From Martelella mediterranea (lineage in GTDB: Bacteria; Pseudomonadota; Alphaproteobacteria; Rhizobiales; Rhizobiaceae), in contig PVUG01000007.1 in NCBI GenBank assembly GCA_003001975.1, positions 124,001 through 188,000 of the forward strand: DNA of 64,000 bases, written 5' to 3'. The position numbers were made by a program, and so were the translations under genes. Below are positions 35,321 through 44,177 of this stretch, piece by piece (the first letter of the stretch is position 1; each line of letters begins with the position of its first letter). A model generated the notes under the pieces. The model was not told where the DNA came from. It worked only from the letters and a program-made list of their open reading frames with translations, and ran no database searches.

Positions 35321-38194
35321 ATGTCCCTGATCAAGGAAATAGATTACGGCACACCGGCTTCGAAATCGGAAGAGACGGTTAGCCTGAAAATCGACGGCTT
35401 CGACGTCACGGTTCCCGCGGGAACATCGGTGATGCGTGCGGCCATGGAAACCGGGATCGCGATCCCCAAGCTGTGCTCGACCGATATGGTGGACGCCTTC
35501 GGTTCCTGCCGGCTCTGTCTGGTGGAAATCGAAGGGCGGCGCGGCACGCCCGCTTCCTGCACCACCCCCGTTACTGATGGTATGGTGGTTTCGACACAGA
35601 CCGACAAGCTGAAGACGCTGCGTCGCGGGGTGATGGAGCTTTATATCTCGGACCACCCGCTCGACTGCCTGACCTGCGCTGCCAACGGCGATTGCGAATT
35701 GCAGGATATGGCCGGCGCCGTGGGCCTGCGCGATGTGCGCTACGGCTATGACGGCGATAACCACATGAAGACGCGCGACGGCCTTGGCGAGGTCAACGCC
35801 CGCTACATGCCGAAGGATGAGAGCAACCCCTATTTCACCTATGATCCGTCGAAATGCATTGTCTGTTCGCGCTGCGTGCGCGCCTGCGAGGAAGTGCAGG
35901 GCACATTCGCGCTGACGATTGAAGGGCGCGGTTTCGAATCCCGCGTTTCGCCCGGCAGTTTCGGCGATGATTTCCTCGGCTCCGAATGCGTGTCCTGCGG
36001 CGCCTGCGTTCAGGCCTGCCCGACGGCGACGCTGCAGGAAAAATCGATTTACGATATCGGCCAGCCGGAACATTCCGTCGTCACCACCTGCGCCTATTGC
36101 GGCGTTGGCTGTTCGTTCAAGGCGGAAATGCGCGGCGAGGAACTGGTGCGCATGGTGCCCTACAAGGATGGCAAGGCCAATCACGGGCACTCCTGCGTCA
36201 AGGGGCGTTTCGCCTATGGCTATGCCAGCCACAAGGACCGTGTCCTGAACCCGATGATCCGCGAGAAGATCACCGATGCCTGGCGGGAAGTCTCCTGGGA
36301 GGAGGCGCTCGGCTTTGCCGCGTCGAAACTGCGCGGTCTTCAGGCCGATTACGGCCGGGATTCGATCGGCGTCATCACATCGTCGCGCTGCACCAATGAA
36401 GAAACCTTTCTGGTGCAGAAACTTGCCCGCGCCGTCTTCGGCAACAACAATACCGATACCTGCGCCCGCGTCTGCCATTCGCCGACCGGCTACGGCCTCG
36501 GCCAGACATTCGGCACTTCGGCGGGAACGCAGGATTTCGACAGCGTCGAGGATGTCGATGTCGCGCTGGTCATCGGCGCCAATCCAACCGACGGGCACCC
36601 GGTGTTCGGCTCGCGGCTGAAAAAGCGGCTGCGGCAGGGGGCGAAACTCATCGTCATCGACCCGCGCCGCATCGATCTGGTCAAGTCGCCGCATGTGGCT
36701 GCAAGCCATCATCTGGCGCTGCGCCCGGGCACCAATGTGGCCGTCGTCACCGCGCTGGCGCATGTGATCGTCACCGAAAAACTTTATGACGAGGCCTTTA
36801 TCCGCGAGCGCTGCGACTGGGACGAATTTCAGGATTACGCGGCCTTCGCCGCCGAACCGGCCAACAGTCCGGAAACCGTCGAGGCGCTGACCGGCGTGCC
36901 GGCTGACGCGGTTCGCAAGGCCGCACGGCTTTATGCGAAAGGCGGCAATGCGGCGATTTATTACGGCCTTGGCGTTACCGAACATTCGCAGGGGTCGACC
37001 ACCGTTATCGGCCTTGCCAATCTTGCGATGATGACCGGCAATATCGGTCGTCGGGGCGTTGGCGTGAACCCGCTGCGCGGCCAGAACAATGTTCAGGGCT
37101 CCTGCGATATGGGGTCCTTCCCGCACGAACTGCCGGGCTATCGTCACGTCAACAACGCGGATGTCCGCGATATCTTTGAAAAGGCCTGGGGCGTTCCGAT
37201 TCAGGATGAGCCGGGCTTGCGCATTCCCAACATGCTGGATGCCGCCGTCGATGGCACGTTCAAGGGGCTTTACTGTCAGGGCGAGGACATTCTGCAGTCC
37301 GACCCCGATACAAAGCATGTGTCCGCCGGTCTGGCGGCGATGGAATGCGTCATCGTCCATGATATTTTCCTGAACGAGACGGCAAATTACGCGCATGTCT
37401 TCCTGCCGGGTTCGACCTTCCTGGAAAAGGACGGCACCTTCACCAATGCCGAACGGCGCATCAACAGGGTGCGCAGGGTGATGTCGCCGAAGGCCGGTTA
37501 TGCCGACTGGGAGGTGACGCAGCTGCTCGCCAATGCGATGGGCGGCAACTGGAACTACACGCATCCCGCCGAGATCATGGCGGAGATCGCCGCGACCACG
37601 CCGAGCTTTGCCAATGTTACCTATGAACTGCTGGACGAAGAAGGCTCGGTGCAATGGCCCTGCAATGACAAGACGCCGGAAGGCACGCCGATCATGCATG
37701 TCGACGGCTTCGTGCGCGGCAAGGGGCGCTTCATCCGCACCGATTATGTGGCGACGGACGAGAAGACCGGCCCGCGCTTCCCGCTGCTTTTGACCACCGG
37801 GCGTATTCTCAGCCAGTATAATGTCGGCGCGCAGACGCGGCGGACGGAAAATGTCGTCTGGCACGAGGAGGACGTTCTGGAAATCCATCCGCATGACGCG
37901 GAGCTTCGCGGCGTGAAGAATGGCGACTGGGTGAAGCTGCAGAGCCGGTCCGGCGAAACCAGCCTCAGGGCGAAGATCACCGACCGGGTGTCGCCGGGCG
38001 TCGTCTATACCACCTTCCACCACCCGGCCACGCAGGCCAATGTCATCACAACGGATTTCTCCGATTGGGCGACGAACTGCCCGGAATACAAGGTGACGGC
38101 GGTTCAGGTTTCACCATCCAACGGGCCGACCGACTGGCAGGAAGAATATGAGAGCTTTTCAAGACAGGCCCGGCGGGTCGAGGCGGCGGAATAA
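35321..38194 (+). CDS. fdsA: Formate dehydrogenase alpha subunit (molybdenum catalytic)
   Basis: A 957-residue catalytic subunit with bis-molybdopterin guanine dinucleotide. In order: a plant-type [2Fe-2S] domain (CSTDMVDAFGSCRLCLVEIEG), a His-Cys3 cluster region (HPLDCLTCAANGDCELQ), two [4Fe-4S] ferredoxin motifs (CIVCSRCVRACEE, CVSCGACVQACPT), the CAYCGVGCSF cluster, then the molybdopterin domain. Cys385 in CARVCHSPTG is the molybdenum ligand, not selenocysteine. C-terminal RILSQYNVG and FHHPATQAN belong to the cofactor-binding cap. Start 35321 follows GGAG; a longer in-frame reading overlaps fdsB and is rejected. Confidence 0.95.
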   Translation: MSLIKEIDYGTPASKSEETVSLKIDGFDVTVPAGTSVMRAAMETGIAIPKLCSTDMVDAFGSCRLCLVEIEGRRGTPASCTTPVTDGMVVSTQTDKLKTLRRGVMELYISDHPLDCLTCAANGDCELQDMAGAVGLRDVRYGYDGDNHMKTRDGLGEVNARYMPKDESNPYFTYDPSKCIVCSRCVRACEEVQGTFALTIEGRGFESRVSPGSFGDDFLGSECVSCGACVQACPTATLQEKSIYDIGQPEHSVVTTCAYCGVGCSFKAEMRGEELVRMVPYKDGKANHGHSCVKGRFAYGYASHKDRVLNPMIREKITDAWREVSWEEALGFAASKLRGLQADYGRDSIGVITSSRCTNEETFLVQKLARAVFGNNNTDTCARVCHSPTGYGLGQTFGTSAGTQDFDSVEDVDVALVIGANPTDGHPVFGSRLKKRLRQGAKLIVIDPRRIDLVKSPHVAASHHLALRPGTNVAVVTALAHVIVTEKLYDEAFIRERCDWDEFQDYAAFAAEPANSPETVEALTGVPADAVRKAARLYAKGGNAAIYYGLGVTEHSQGSTTVIGLANLAMMTGNIGRRGVGVNPLRGQNNVQGSCDMGSFPHELPGYRHVNNADVRDIFEKAWGVPIQDEPGLRIPNMLDAAVDGTFKGLYCQGEDILQSDPDTKHVSAGLAAMECVIVHDIFLNETANYAHVFLPGSTFLEKDGTFTNAERRINRVRRVMSPKAGYADWEVTQLLANAMGGNWNYTHPAEIMAEIAATTPSFANVTYELLDEEGSVQWPCNDKTPEGTPIMHVDGFVRGKGRFIRTDYVATDEKTGPRFPLLLTTGRILSQYNVGAQTRRTENVVWHEEDVLEIHPHDAELRGVKNGDWVKLQSRSGETSLRAKITDRVSPGVVYTTFHHPATQANVITTDFSDWATNCPEYKVTAVQVSPSNGPTDWQEEYESFSRQARRVEAAE

Positions 38195-38247
38195 AATGGT
38201 CTGCCGCCGGCAAACATGGCGGAGATGTCTTGTGGAGGACATGGCAA

Positions 38248-38472
38248 ATGGCACCTGAAAAGCTCACCTATATGGCAAACCAGATCGCGGCCTTTTTCCG
38301 CACCCGCCCGCATGAAGAAGCGGTGGCCGGCGTGGCCGATCACATCAGCAAATTCTGGGAACCGCGCATGCGTACCCAGCTTTTCGAGATGCTGGAAAAC
38401 CCCGACAGCGGGTTTGACCCGCTGGTGATAGAAGCCGGCGACCGCATCCGTCCGGTGGTCAAGCACGGCTGA
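38248..38472 (+). CDS. fdsD: Formate dehydrogenase delta subunit
   Basis: A 74-residue protein with the FdsD pattern MANQIAAFFRTRPHEEAV, VADHISKFWEPRMRTQL. FdsD is a small factor needed for assembly or activity of the soluble formate dehydrogenase. ATG 38248 is used because GGAGG lies 10 bases upstream; a competing ATG at 38241 is in another frame and stops after five codons. In most fds operons an fdsC/fdhD sulfurtransferase gene stands between fdsA and fdsD; here only 53 bases separate them, so that gene must be elsewhere. Confidence 0.9.
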   Translation: MAPEKLTYMANQIAAFFRTRPHEEAVAGVADHISKFWEPRMRTQLFEMLENPDSGFDPLVIEAGDRIRPVVKHG

Positions 38473-38577
38473 GCGCGCCGCCGCATTCCAGGCGTTTTTC
38501 CGTGCCCTTCAGGTTGAAAGGCCTCAGCCGCCCCCGGGTGTTGCGGCAAATCTCAGCCATCGGCACAGGCAACTTCA

Positions 38578-39522
38578 TTACACAACGGCATTTGGCAACG
38601 GATCTCCGCGCAGATGGGCCTTCAGGTTTTTTGCGACGGTTTCGGCCATGCGGTCGCGTGTACGGTTTGTGGCGCTTCCGGCGTGGGGGGACAGTACGAC
38701 ATTTTCCAGAGACAGCAGGCCCGGATGCGGATTGGGTTCATTCTCGAAAACATCGAGAGCCGCGCCGCGGATCTGCTTGTTTTGCAGTGCTGCTACCAGT
38801 GCGTCTTCATCGACCAGAGACCCCCGGCCGACATTGACCAGCCAGCCATCGCGACCAAGTGACCGGAGTACCTCGGCGTTGACGAGATGCCTTGTGCTGT
38901 CGGAACCCGGCGCGATCACGATCAGCCAGTCACAGGCTTCCGCCATTTCTTTCAGGCTGGAATAGAAGGGGTAGGGTTCATAGGGCTGCCGGTTTCTGCC
39001 GTGATAGATCACCTGCATTCTGAAAGCCTGCAGCCGTCTTGCGATTTCCTTGCCGATCCGTCCGAGACCCAGAATGCCTGCAGTCCGCCCGGAAAGTTCA
39101 TCCTGCATGGGGTAGTTGGCGTGAGCCCATCGGCCCTCCCGCACATATCGGTCGGCCTGAGGCAGATCGCGCACGAGCGACAGCATCAGGCCAAGCGTGA
39201 TTTCGGCCATGCAATCGTTCAAAACGTCCGGCGTGTTCGTGACACGGATGCCGGCGGCACGCGCCGCATCAACGTCAATCCCGTCATAACCGACGCCGAA
39301 TGAGGCAATGAGTTCCAGATTGGGCAGTGCCTGAATGACATTGGCATCGGGGCCCTGATGGCCGGTTGTGGCAACATAGCGAAGGTTCGGAGCGAGTGTG
39401 CGAAGGAGCTCTGGTTTATCTTCGGCTTCCCAGTACCGGTGCACGGTAAAATCGTCTTCGAGAAGCGGGATCATGTTTGTGCTGGCCGGCGGCCCCATCA
39501 GAAGAATATCCGGTTTAGCCAT
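38578..39522 (-). CDS. D-2-hydroxyacid dehydrogenase (GhrB/hydroxypyruvate reductase type)
   Basis: A 314-residue NAD(P)-dependent dehydrogenase of the D-2-hydroxyacid family. Seen: GVGYDGIDVDAARAAGI, nucleotide loop GILGLGRIGKEIARRL, the catalytic Arg in LVNVGRGSLVDEDAL, Glu in ALDVFENEP and His in SPHAGSAT. It is the last gene after tctC-tctB-tctA, five bases beyond tctA, so it should work on an acid that transporter brings in or on a product of the divergent rhamnonate pathway (for example a keto or hydroxy acid). Exact substrate unknown; glyoxylate and hydroxypyruvate are the family default. Confidence 0.87.
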   Translation of the reverse strand: MAKPDILLMGPPASTNMIPLLEDDFTVHRYWEAEDKPELLRTLAPNLRYVATTGHQGPDANVIQALPNLELIASFGVGYDGIDVDAARAAGIRVTNTPDVLNDCMAEITLGLMLSLVRDLPQADRYVREGRWAHANYPMQDELSGRTAGILGLGRIGKEIARRLQAFRMQVIYHGRNRQPYEPYPFYSSLKEMAEACDWLIVIAPGSDSTRHLVNAEVLRSLGRDGWLVNVGRGSLVDEDALVAALQNKQIRGAALDVFENEPNPHPGLLSLENVVLSPHAGSATNRTRDRMAETVAKNLKAHLRGDPLPNAVV

Positions 39523-39527
39523 ATGTC

Positions 39528-41021
39528 CTATGTCTCCGATGTGGAATTGCGTTTGAGGCGGCGCATCAGCAATGGGAGAAACCAGATTGCTATCACTGCG
39601 ACGCCGAGACCGGCGGCGATGGGGCGCTCGAAGAAGCTGAAGAGATTGCCATCGCTCTTGATCATTGAGGTAACGAAATTATCTTCCAGCATCGGCCCCA
39701 GCACAATGCCGAGAATGGCTGGGGCGATGGGAATATCGTTTTCTTCCATGACGAAGCCGATCAGACCGAACACCAGCATGATGAGAATGCCAGCAACGGA
39801 GTTATTGATCGCGAAAGCACCGGTGATGCAGAACAAAAGAATGATGGGCATCAGTATCTTCTGCGGAACCGACAGGACCTGACTGGCGGCACGGATGGCG
39901 AGCCATCCAAGCGGCAGCATGACCAGATTGGCAAGGAAGAACACCAGAAAGACCGCGTAGATCATTTCCGGCTGGAACAGGAAGATTGTCGGGCCGGGAT
40001 TGATGCCTTTCACATACAAAACGCCGATCACGATGGCTGTGATGGAATCGCCGGGTATGCCGAAGACGAGGGCCGGTATCCATGCCCCCGAAACAGCGCC
40101 GTTATTGGAGGAACCGGCTTCGACGATCCCTTCGACATGGCCCTTGCCATATTTGTCGGGCTGGCGTGACATCTTTTTGGAGACCGCATATGAGATCCAG
40201 GCGGCGATATCCGCGCCCGCACCCGGCAGAGCGCCGATTGCGGTGCCAAGCGAAGCGCCTCTCAAGACCTGAAACTTGTAACGTCTCAGGTTTTTCAGTT
40301 GCGGCCGTATGATATGTCCGCGAACCCGTGGCGGTTGCCGCGCTTTTCCCGGATGCACATAAAAGCGGATAACTTCCGCCATTGCGAAAAGCCCGATCAT
40401 CGCCGGGATGAACTGAATGCCCGCCAGAAGTTCGATGGAGCCGAATGTGTAGCGCGCTTCCGCCGTCGGGTTGTTCTGTCCGATCAGGGCGGCGACAAGG
40501 CCCACAAACAGCGAGATAAGACCAAGCGTGGCTGAACCGGGGGCAACGAAGACGGCGCAGGACAGGCCGAGCAAGACCAGCCAGAAATATTCGAAAGACG
40601 AGAATTTCAGGGCGACTTCGGCCAGTTGCGGCGCTGCGATTGCCAGGACGATCGTTCCGAAAATGCCGCCGATGACCGAAAACACCAGACAGGCGCCGAG
40701 CGCTTCGTTGCTGCGCCCCTGCTGGGTCATCTTGTGGGCGTCTTCGACATAAGCCGCTGAAGCCGGCGTGCCTGGCATCCGCAAAAGCGTGCCGGAAATA
40801 TCGCCTGAAAAGATCGCCATGGCCGTTGCCGTGACAATCGATGCCAGCGCCGGGATGGGGTCCATGAAAAAGGTGAGGGGGACCAGAAGGGCGGTCGCCA
40901 TGGTTGCCGTCAGCCCGGGAATGCATCCCACAAACATTCCGAAGACGGCCGAAGCCAGTATCACCATCAGCACATTGGGCTGAAATACCAGTGCGATCGC
41001 ATCAAGATAGACCGACATCAC
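39528..41021 (-). CDS. tctA: TctA-type large permease of tripartite tricarboxylate transporter
   Basis: A 497-residue membrane protein with the TctA pattern: GCIPGLTATMATALLVPLTF near the start, GTPASAAYVEDAHKMTQQGRSNEALGA, GTAIGALPGAGADIAAWISYAVSKKMS and GIVEAGSSNNGAVSGAWIPALVFGIPGDSITAIV. About twelve helices. With TctB and the binding protein it forms a sodium- or proton-driven carboxylate importer. tctB ends 35 bases upstream; the dehydrogenase follows on the same strand. Confidence 0.92.
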   Translation of the reverse strand: MMSVYLDAIALVFQPNVLMVILASAVFGMFVGCIPGLTATMATALLVPLTFFMDPIPALASIVTATAMAIFSGDISGTLLRMPGTPASAAYVEDAHKMTQQGRSNEALGACLVFSVIGGIFGTIVLAIAAPQLAEVALKFSSFEYFWLVLLGLSCAVFVAPGSATLGLISLFVGLVAALIGQNNPTAEARYTFGSIELLAGIQFIPAMIGLFAMAEVIRFYVHPGKARQPPRVRGHIIRPQLKNLRRYKFQVLRGASLGTAIGALPGAGADIAAWISYAVSKKMSRQPDKYGKGHVEGIVEAGSSNNGAVSGAWIPALVFGIPGDSITAIVIGVLYVKGINPGPTIFLFQPEMIYAVFLVFFLANLVMLPLGWLAIRAASQVLSVPQKILMPIILLFCITGAFAINNSVAGILIMLVFGLIGFVMEENDIPIAPAILGIVLGPMLEDNFVTSMIKSDGNLFSFFERPIAAGLGVAVIAIWFLPLLMRRLKRNSTSET

Positions 41022-41056
41022 ACACCTTCCTGGCGGCCAAACCTGCCGCTATCATA

Positions 41057-41524
41057 CTAGAAGTAAAGAAAATCCGGGCCCGGAAGGGGCACCATCAGCA
41101 ATCGCCCGAAAATCAGGTAGACCACGACAACCGCCAATGCCGCCGCCGGCAGGGCAACGACCACGCGTGTCCCGGCGAGCACCATCAGCGCAAAGACCAG
41201 CGGAAATGCCACGCCCAGGAAGCCGAGCTGATCGGAAAGCAGAACATAGGCCAGCACCCCGGCAATGGTGGCCAGCATGCCGGCAACACGGCGCGGATCC
41301 CGGAGCCATTCCAGAATTTCGAGGCGTGGGGCCCGCTGCCCTTGATATCGTGCTTCAATGATCAGAGCACAGGCTATGACAATGCCGAGACATCCAACAA
41401 GGCGGGGCATCGTGTCGGAACCATAGGACTGGTTCGGCAATGGAGAAAACAGCCAGGAAGAGGCGAACACTGCCAGTCCGGCAAAGAGCATGACCAGCCC
41501 GAGCAGGAATGTATTGGCTTTCAT
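41057..41524 (-). CDS. tctB: TctB-type small permease of tripartite transporter
   Basis: A 155-residue protein with four hydrophobic segments and a cytoplasmic loop in the middle (EARYQGQRAPRLEILEWLRDPRR), the standard TctB layout, including the conserved start region YGSDTMPRLVGCLGIV and LGFLGVAFPLVFALMVLAGTR. It sits between tctC and tctA in one leftward operon. TctB is weakly conserved, so identification leans partly on position. Confidence 0.87.
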   Translation of the reverse strand: MKANTFLLGLVMLFAGLAVFASSWLFSPLPNQSYGSDTMPRLVGCLGIVIACALIIEARYQGQRAPRLEILEWLRDPRRVAGMLATIAGVLAYVLLSDQLGFLGVAFPLVFALMVLAGTRVVVALPAAALAVVVVYLIFGRLLMVPLPGPDFLYF

Positions 41525-41588
41525 AAGCGGGTCTCCGATGAGGGGCGCGGATATGCTCCGCGCCCGAACATTGCCAGTTGAGAACAGA

Positions 41589-42569
41589 TCATTCCGCCGT
41601 GAGACCGGCGGCTTTCATGACCTTTCCAAGCGAAGCATCGGAATTGGCAACAAAGTCGATCGCTTCCTGTCCGGACATCCAGACCATGCCCTGGCCGCGC
41701 CCTTCCATGAACGACTTGTATTCGGCGCTGTTATAGGCCTTCTCGACCGCTTCGGAGAGACGGGCATTGACATCGTCCGGCAGGCCTGCCGGCGCGAAGA
41801 CGCCACGCCATGCGGCCATCGTCCAGTCCGATCCGATTGCCTCTTTCAGCGTCGGCACATCCGGGAATGTCGGCAGGCGGTCCTTTGACATCGTCGCCAG
41901 TGCCTTGACCCGATCAGCCCGGATCATGGCCTCGCCCTCGCCAAGCGAGGACGTCACCATATCGACGCCGCCCGCCACCATGTCGGTAAGGGCCGGAGCG
42001 GAGCCTTTGCTGGGAACCCATGTGACCTGATCGGCCGGCAGGCCCTGGTCAAGCATCAACCCGGCAAGCGCAATATGCCAGATGCCGCCCTGAGCCGTGC
42101 CCGAGGCCTTGAAGGTCCCCGCAGGCTGGCTCTTGATGGCCTCCATAAGCCCGGCTGCGGTGTCGAAGTCCGAACTGGACGAAACGCTGATGCCGGCGGG
42201 GTCCTGATTGACGATGCCGAGAATGTCGAAATCCTTGTAGGTCATGTCCGTCAGCCCCTGCCAGTGGAGCATGCCGACCTCAACGGTGGCAATCCCGATC
42301 GTGTAGCCATCCGGCTTGGCCGTGGCGATCGCCGAGTGGCCGACCACGCCGGACCCGCCGGTGCGGTTTACGACATTGACCGGTACGCCCAGATCTTCCT
42401 GCATGACTGATGCAATAATCCGTCCGACGGCATCGGTGCCGCCGCCGGCGCCCCAAGGCACGATCATCTGGATTGGTCTTGATGGATAATCTGCGGCCTG
42501 AACGCTGCTCATGGTGGTCAGCGCTGCCGCAGCCGTAGCCACAGCGGCGATGAAAGTGCGCCTCTTCAT
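41589..42569 (-). CDS. tctC: Tct-type (Bug family) periplasmic binding protein
   Basis: A 326-residue solute-binding protein with an export signal (MKRRTFIAAVATAAAALTTM, cleavage after VQA) whose RRTF could use the Tat path. The mature start AADYPSRPIQMIVPWGAGGGTDAVGRIIA is the Bug/TctC hallmark, followed by VNRTGGSGVVGHSAIATAKPDGYTIG. Bug proteins grip carboxylates through two water-bridged loops; ligand not predictable. It is the first gene of the leftward operon and shares its promoter region with the divergent L-rhamnonate dehydratase gene, so the ligand may be a sugar acid. Confidence 0.9.
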   Translation of the reverse strand: MKRRTFIAAVATAAAALTTMSSVQAADYPSRPIQMIVPWGAGGGTDAVGRIIASVMQEDLGVPVNVVNRTGGSGVVGHSAIATAKPDGYTIGIATVEVGMLHWQGLTDMTYKDFDILGIVNQDPAGISVSSSSDFDTAAGLMEAIKSQPAGTFKASGTAQGGIWHIALAGLMLDQGLPADQVTWVPSKGSAPALTDMVAGGVDMVTSSLGEGEAMIRADRVKALATMSKDRLPTFPDVPTLKEAIGSDWTMAAWRGVFAPAGLPDDVNARLSEAVEKAYNSAEYKSFMEGRGQGMVWMSGQEAIDFVANSDASLGKVMKAAGLTAE

Positions 42570-42712
42570 ACTATTCCTCCCGAATTAATCTGCGCTGTCA
42601 GGCACCGGAATTCCTCCTCCGTGCCATGTCAGCTGCGCGGAAAGACAAGCACAAAGCCTGATGAATGTCATTTGCCGAATGATGCTGATCCGATGAAAAG
42701 ATTATGCCAACT

Positions 42713-42729
42713 GATCGTGTTTCTCGATC
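42713..42729. promoter_or_regulatory. LysR-type operator, site 1
   Basis: GATCG-TGTTTCT-CGATC: five-base perfect arms around seven bases, containing the LysR box ATC-N9-GAT (T-N11-A). It is 144 bases from the tctC start. The same core recurs at 42791. The likely binder is the LysR protein encoded at 48611-49528. Confidence 0.6.
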
Positions 42730-42790
42730 GATTGCCGGTTGAATTATCGCGCGCATCGACTTCCGGGGGTAAAAGCGATGAACGGTGACC

Positions 42791-42807
42791 GATCGTGTTT
42801 TGCGATC
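42791..42807. promoter_or_regulatory. LysR-type operator, site 2
   Basis: GATCG-TGTTTTG-CGATC, identical to site 1 in both arms and in the first five spacer bases, 78 bases away and 112 bases before the rhamnonate dehydratase start. Each site thus lies toward one of the two divergent genes. Confidence 0.6.
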
Positions 42808-42918
42808 ATTCATGGCAATTAATTCATTTTTCGGAATGTTTTTCGCGCGCTAACGATGTTTTCGAGGCAGTAGCGTATCACACACGCATCAAAGCTGCGG
42901 AGGAAATCGGAGGAACCT

Positions 42919-44103
42919 ATGGAAACTGCTGTTATCAGGCAGGTTCGGGCATCTGTCGTGCGCGGCGGCGGCGCTGATTATCACGATCAGGGCGAGGGAC
43001 ACTGGATCGACGACAATATTTCGACGCCGATGTCGAAATATCCCGCCTATCGCAAAAGCCGCCAGTCTTTCGGCATCAATGTGTTGGGGACCGTCGTCGT
43101 CGAGATCGAGACGGATGGCGGACATTACGGGTTTGCGGTAACGACCGGCGGAGAACCGGCCGCCTTCATCATCGAGCGCCATCTCGCGCGGTTTCTCGAA
43201 GGCCGCAAAGTTACCGAAATCGAGCTGATGTGGGACCAGATGTACAATGCGACGCTCTATTACGGGCGGCGCGGCATCGTTTTGAACGCGATTTCGGGCG
43301 TCGATCTGGCATTGTGGGATCTGCTGGGGCAGGTCCGGCAGGAACCGGTGCACGCCATGATCGGCGGCGCCGTGCGTGACGAGATCCGCTTTTATGCCAC
43401 GGGCGCCCGGCCTGATCTGGCAAAGCAAATGGGCTTCATCGGCGGCAAGATGGCCGTGCGCCATGGCCCGGCGCAGGGCGCCGAAGGCGTTCGCGCGGAA
43501 TTGCAGCGGCTCGGTGAGATGCGCAACGCGGTGGGCGACGATTTCTGGCTGATGTTCGATTGCTGGATGAGCCTGGATGTCAATTATGCCACCAAGCTGG
43601 CCAATGCCGCCCACGAATTCGGGCTCAAATGGATTGAGGAGGCCTTGCCGCCGGACGATTACTGGGGGTATGCGGAGCTGAAGAGGAACGTTCCGCGCGG
43701 CATGATGGTGACGACGGGCGAGCATGAGGCCACCCGATGGGGCTTCCGGCTTTTGATGGAGATGGACTGCTGCGACCTGATCCAGCCGGATGTCGGCTGG
43801 TGCGGCGGTCTGACCGAGCTTTTGAAAATCTCGTCGCTTGCCGATGCGCATGGAAAGCTGGTTGTCCCGCATGGATCGAGTGTCTACAGCTATCACTTCG
43901 TCTGCACCCGCCAGAACAGCCCCTTTGCCGAATTTCTGATGATGGCGCCGGCCGCGGACAAGGTCGTTCCGATGTTCACGCCGATGCTCGAAGGTGAACC
44001 GGTTCCGGTCGACGGCAGGCTGAAAATCTCGGCACTGGACAAGCCGGGATTCGGCGTGACGCTTTCGCAGGATATCACCCTCGAAAGGCCATATACGCAC
44101 TGA
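42919..44103 (+). CDS. rhmD: L-rhamnonate dehydratase (enolase superfamily)
   Basis: A 394-residue enolase-superfamily enzyme very close to E. coli RhmD, dehydrating L-rhamnonate to 2-keto-3-deoxy-L-rhamnonate. Family-specific stretches include [32 protein letters not shown] and [20 protein letters not shown]. Magnesium ligands: Asp214 (LMFDCW), Glu240 (KWIEEALPP) and Glu268 (TTGEHEATR). The acid/base residues His318 (VVPHGSS) and Asp291 (QPDVGWCGG), and the N-terminal His28 loop, are present. L-lyxonate and L-mannonate are known weaker substrates. It leads a rightward operon with TRAP importer, SDR and FAH-like genes. Confidence 0.92.
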   Translation: METAVIRQVRASVVRGGGADYHDQGEGHWIDDNISTPMSKYPAYRKSRQSFGINVLGTVVVEIETDGGHYGFAVTTGGEPAAFIIERHLARFLEGRKVTEIELMWDQMYNATLYYGRRGIVLNAISGVDLALWDLLGQVRQEPVHAMIGGAVRDEIRFYATGARPDLAKQMGFIGGKMAVRHGPAQGAEGVRAELQRLGEMRNAVGDDFWLMFDCWMSLDVNYATKLANAAHEFGLKWIEEALPPDDYWGYAELKRNVPRGMMVTTGEHEATRWGFRLLMEMDCCDLIQPDVGWCGGLTELLKISSLADAHGKLVVPHGSSVYSYHFVCTRQNSPFAEFLMMAPAADKVVPMFTPMLEGEPVPVDGRLKISALDKPGFGVTLSQDITLERPYTH

Positions 44104-44177
44104 GTGAGGACCGTTGCCCTTTGACAGATCGGGCATGCGGAATTTTATGCACGGGGTAACAGAGGAGGAGATTACCC

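Larger units (their letters stand above)
42570..42918. other. 349-base divergent promoter region of the sugar-acid locus
   Basis: This region separates tctC from the rhamnonate dehydratase gene. It carries two matching 17-base dyads (42713-42729 and 42791-42807) but no gene. A GGAGG site serves the rightward gene at about 42912. Confidence 0.65.

Noticed and set aside
35219-38023. A 934-codon open frame on the minus strand opposite fdsA
   Set aside because: It is a shadow of fdsA: the sense frame has all iron-sulfur and molybdopterin motifs, the antisense has none.
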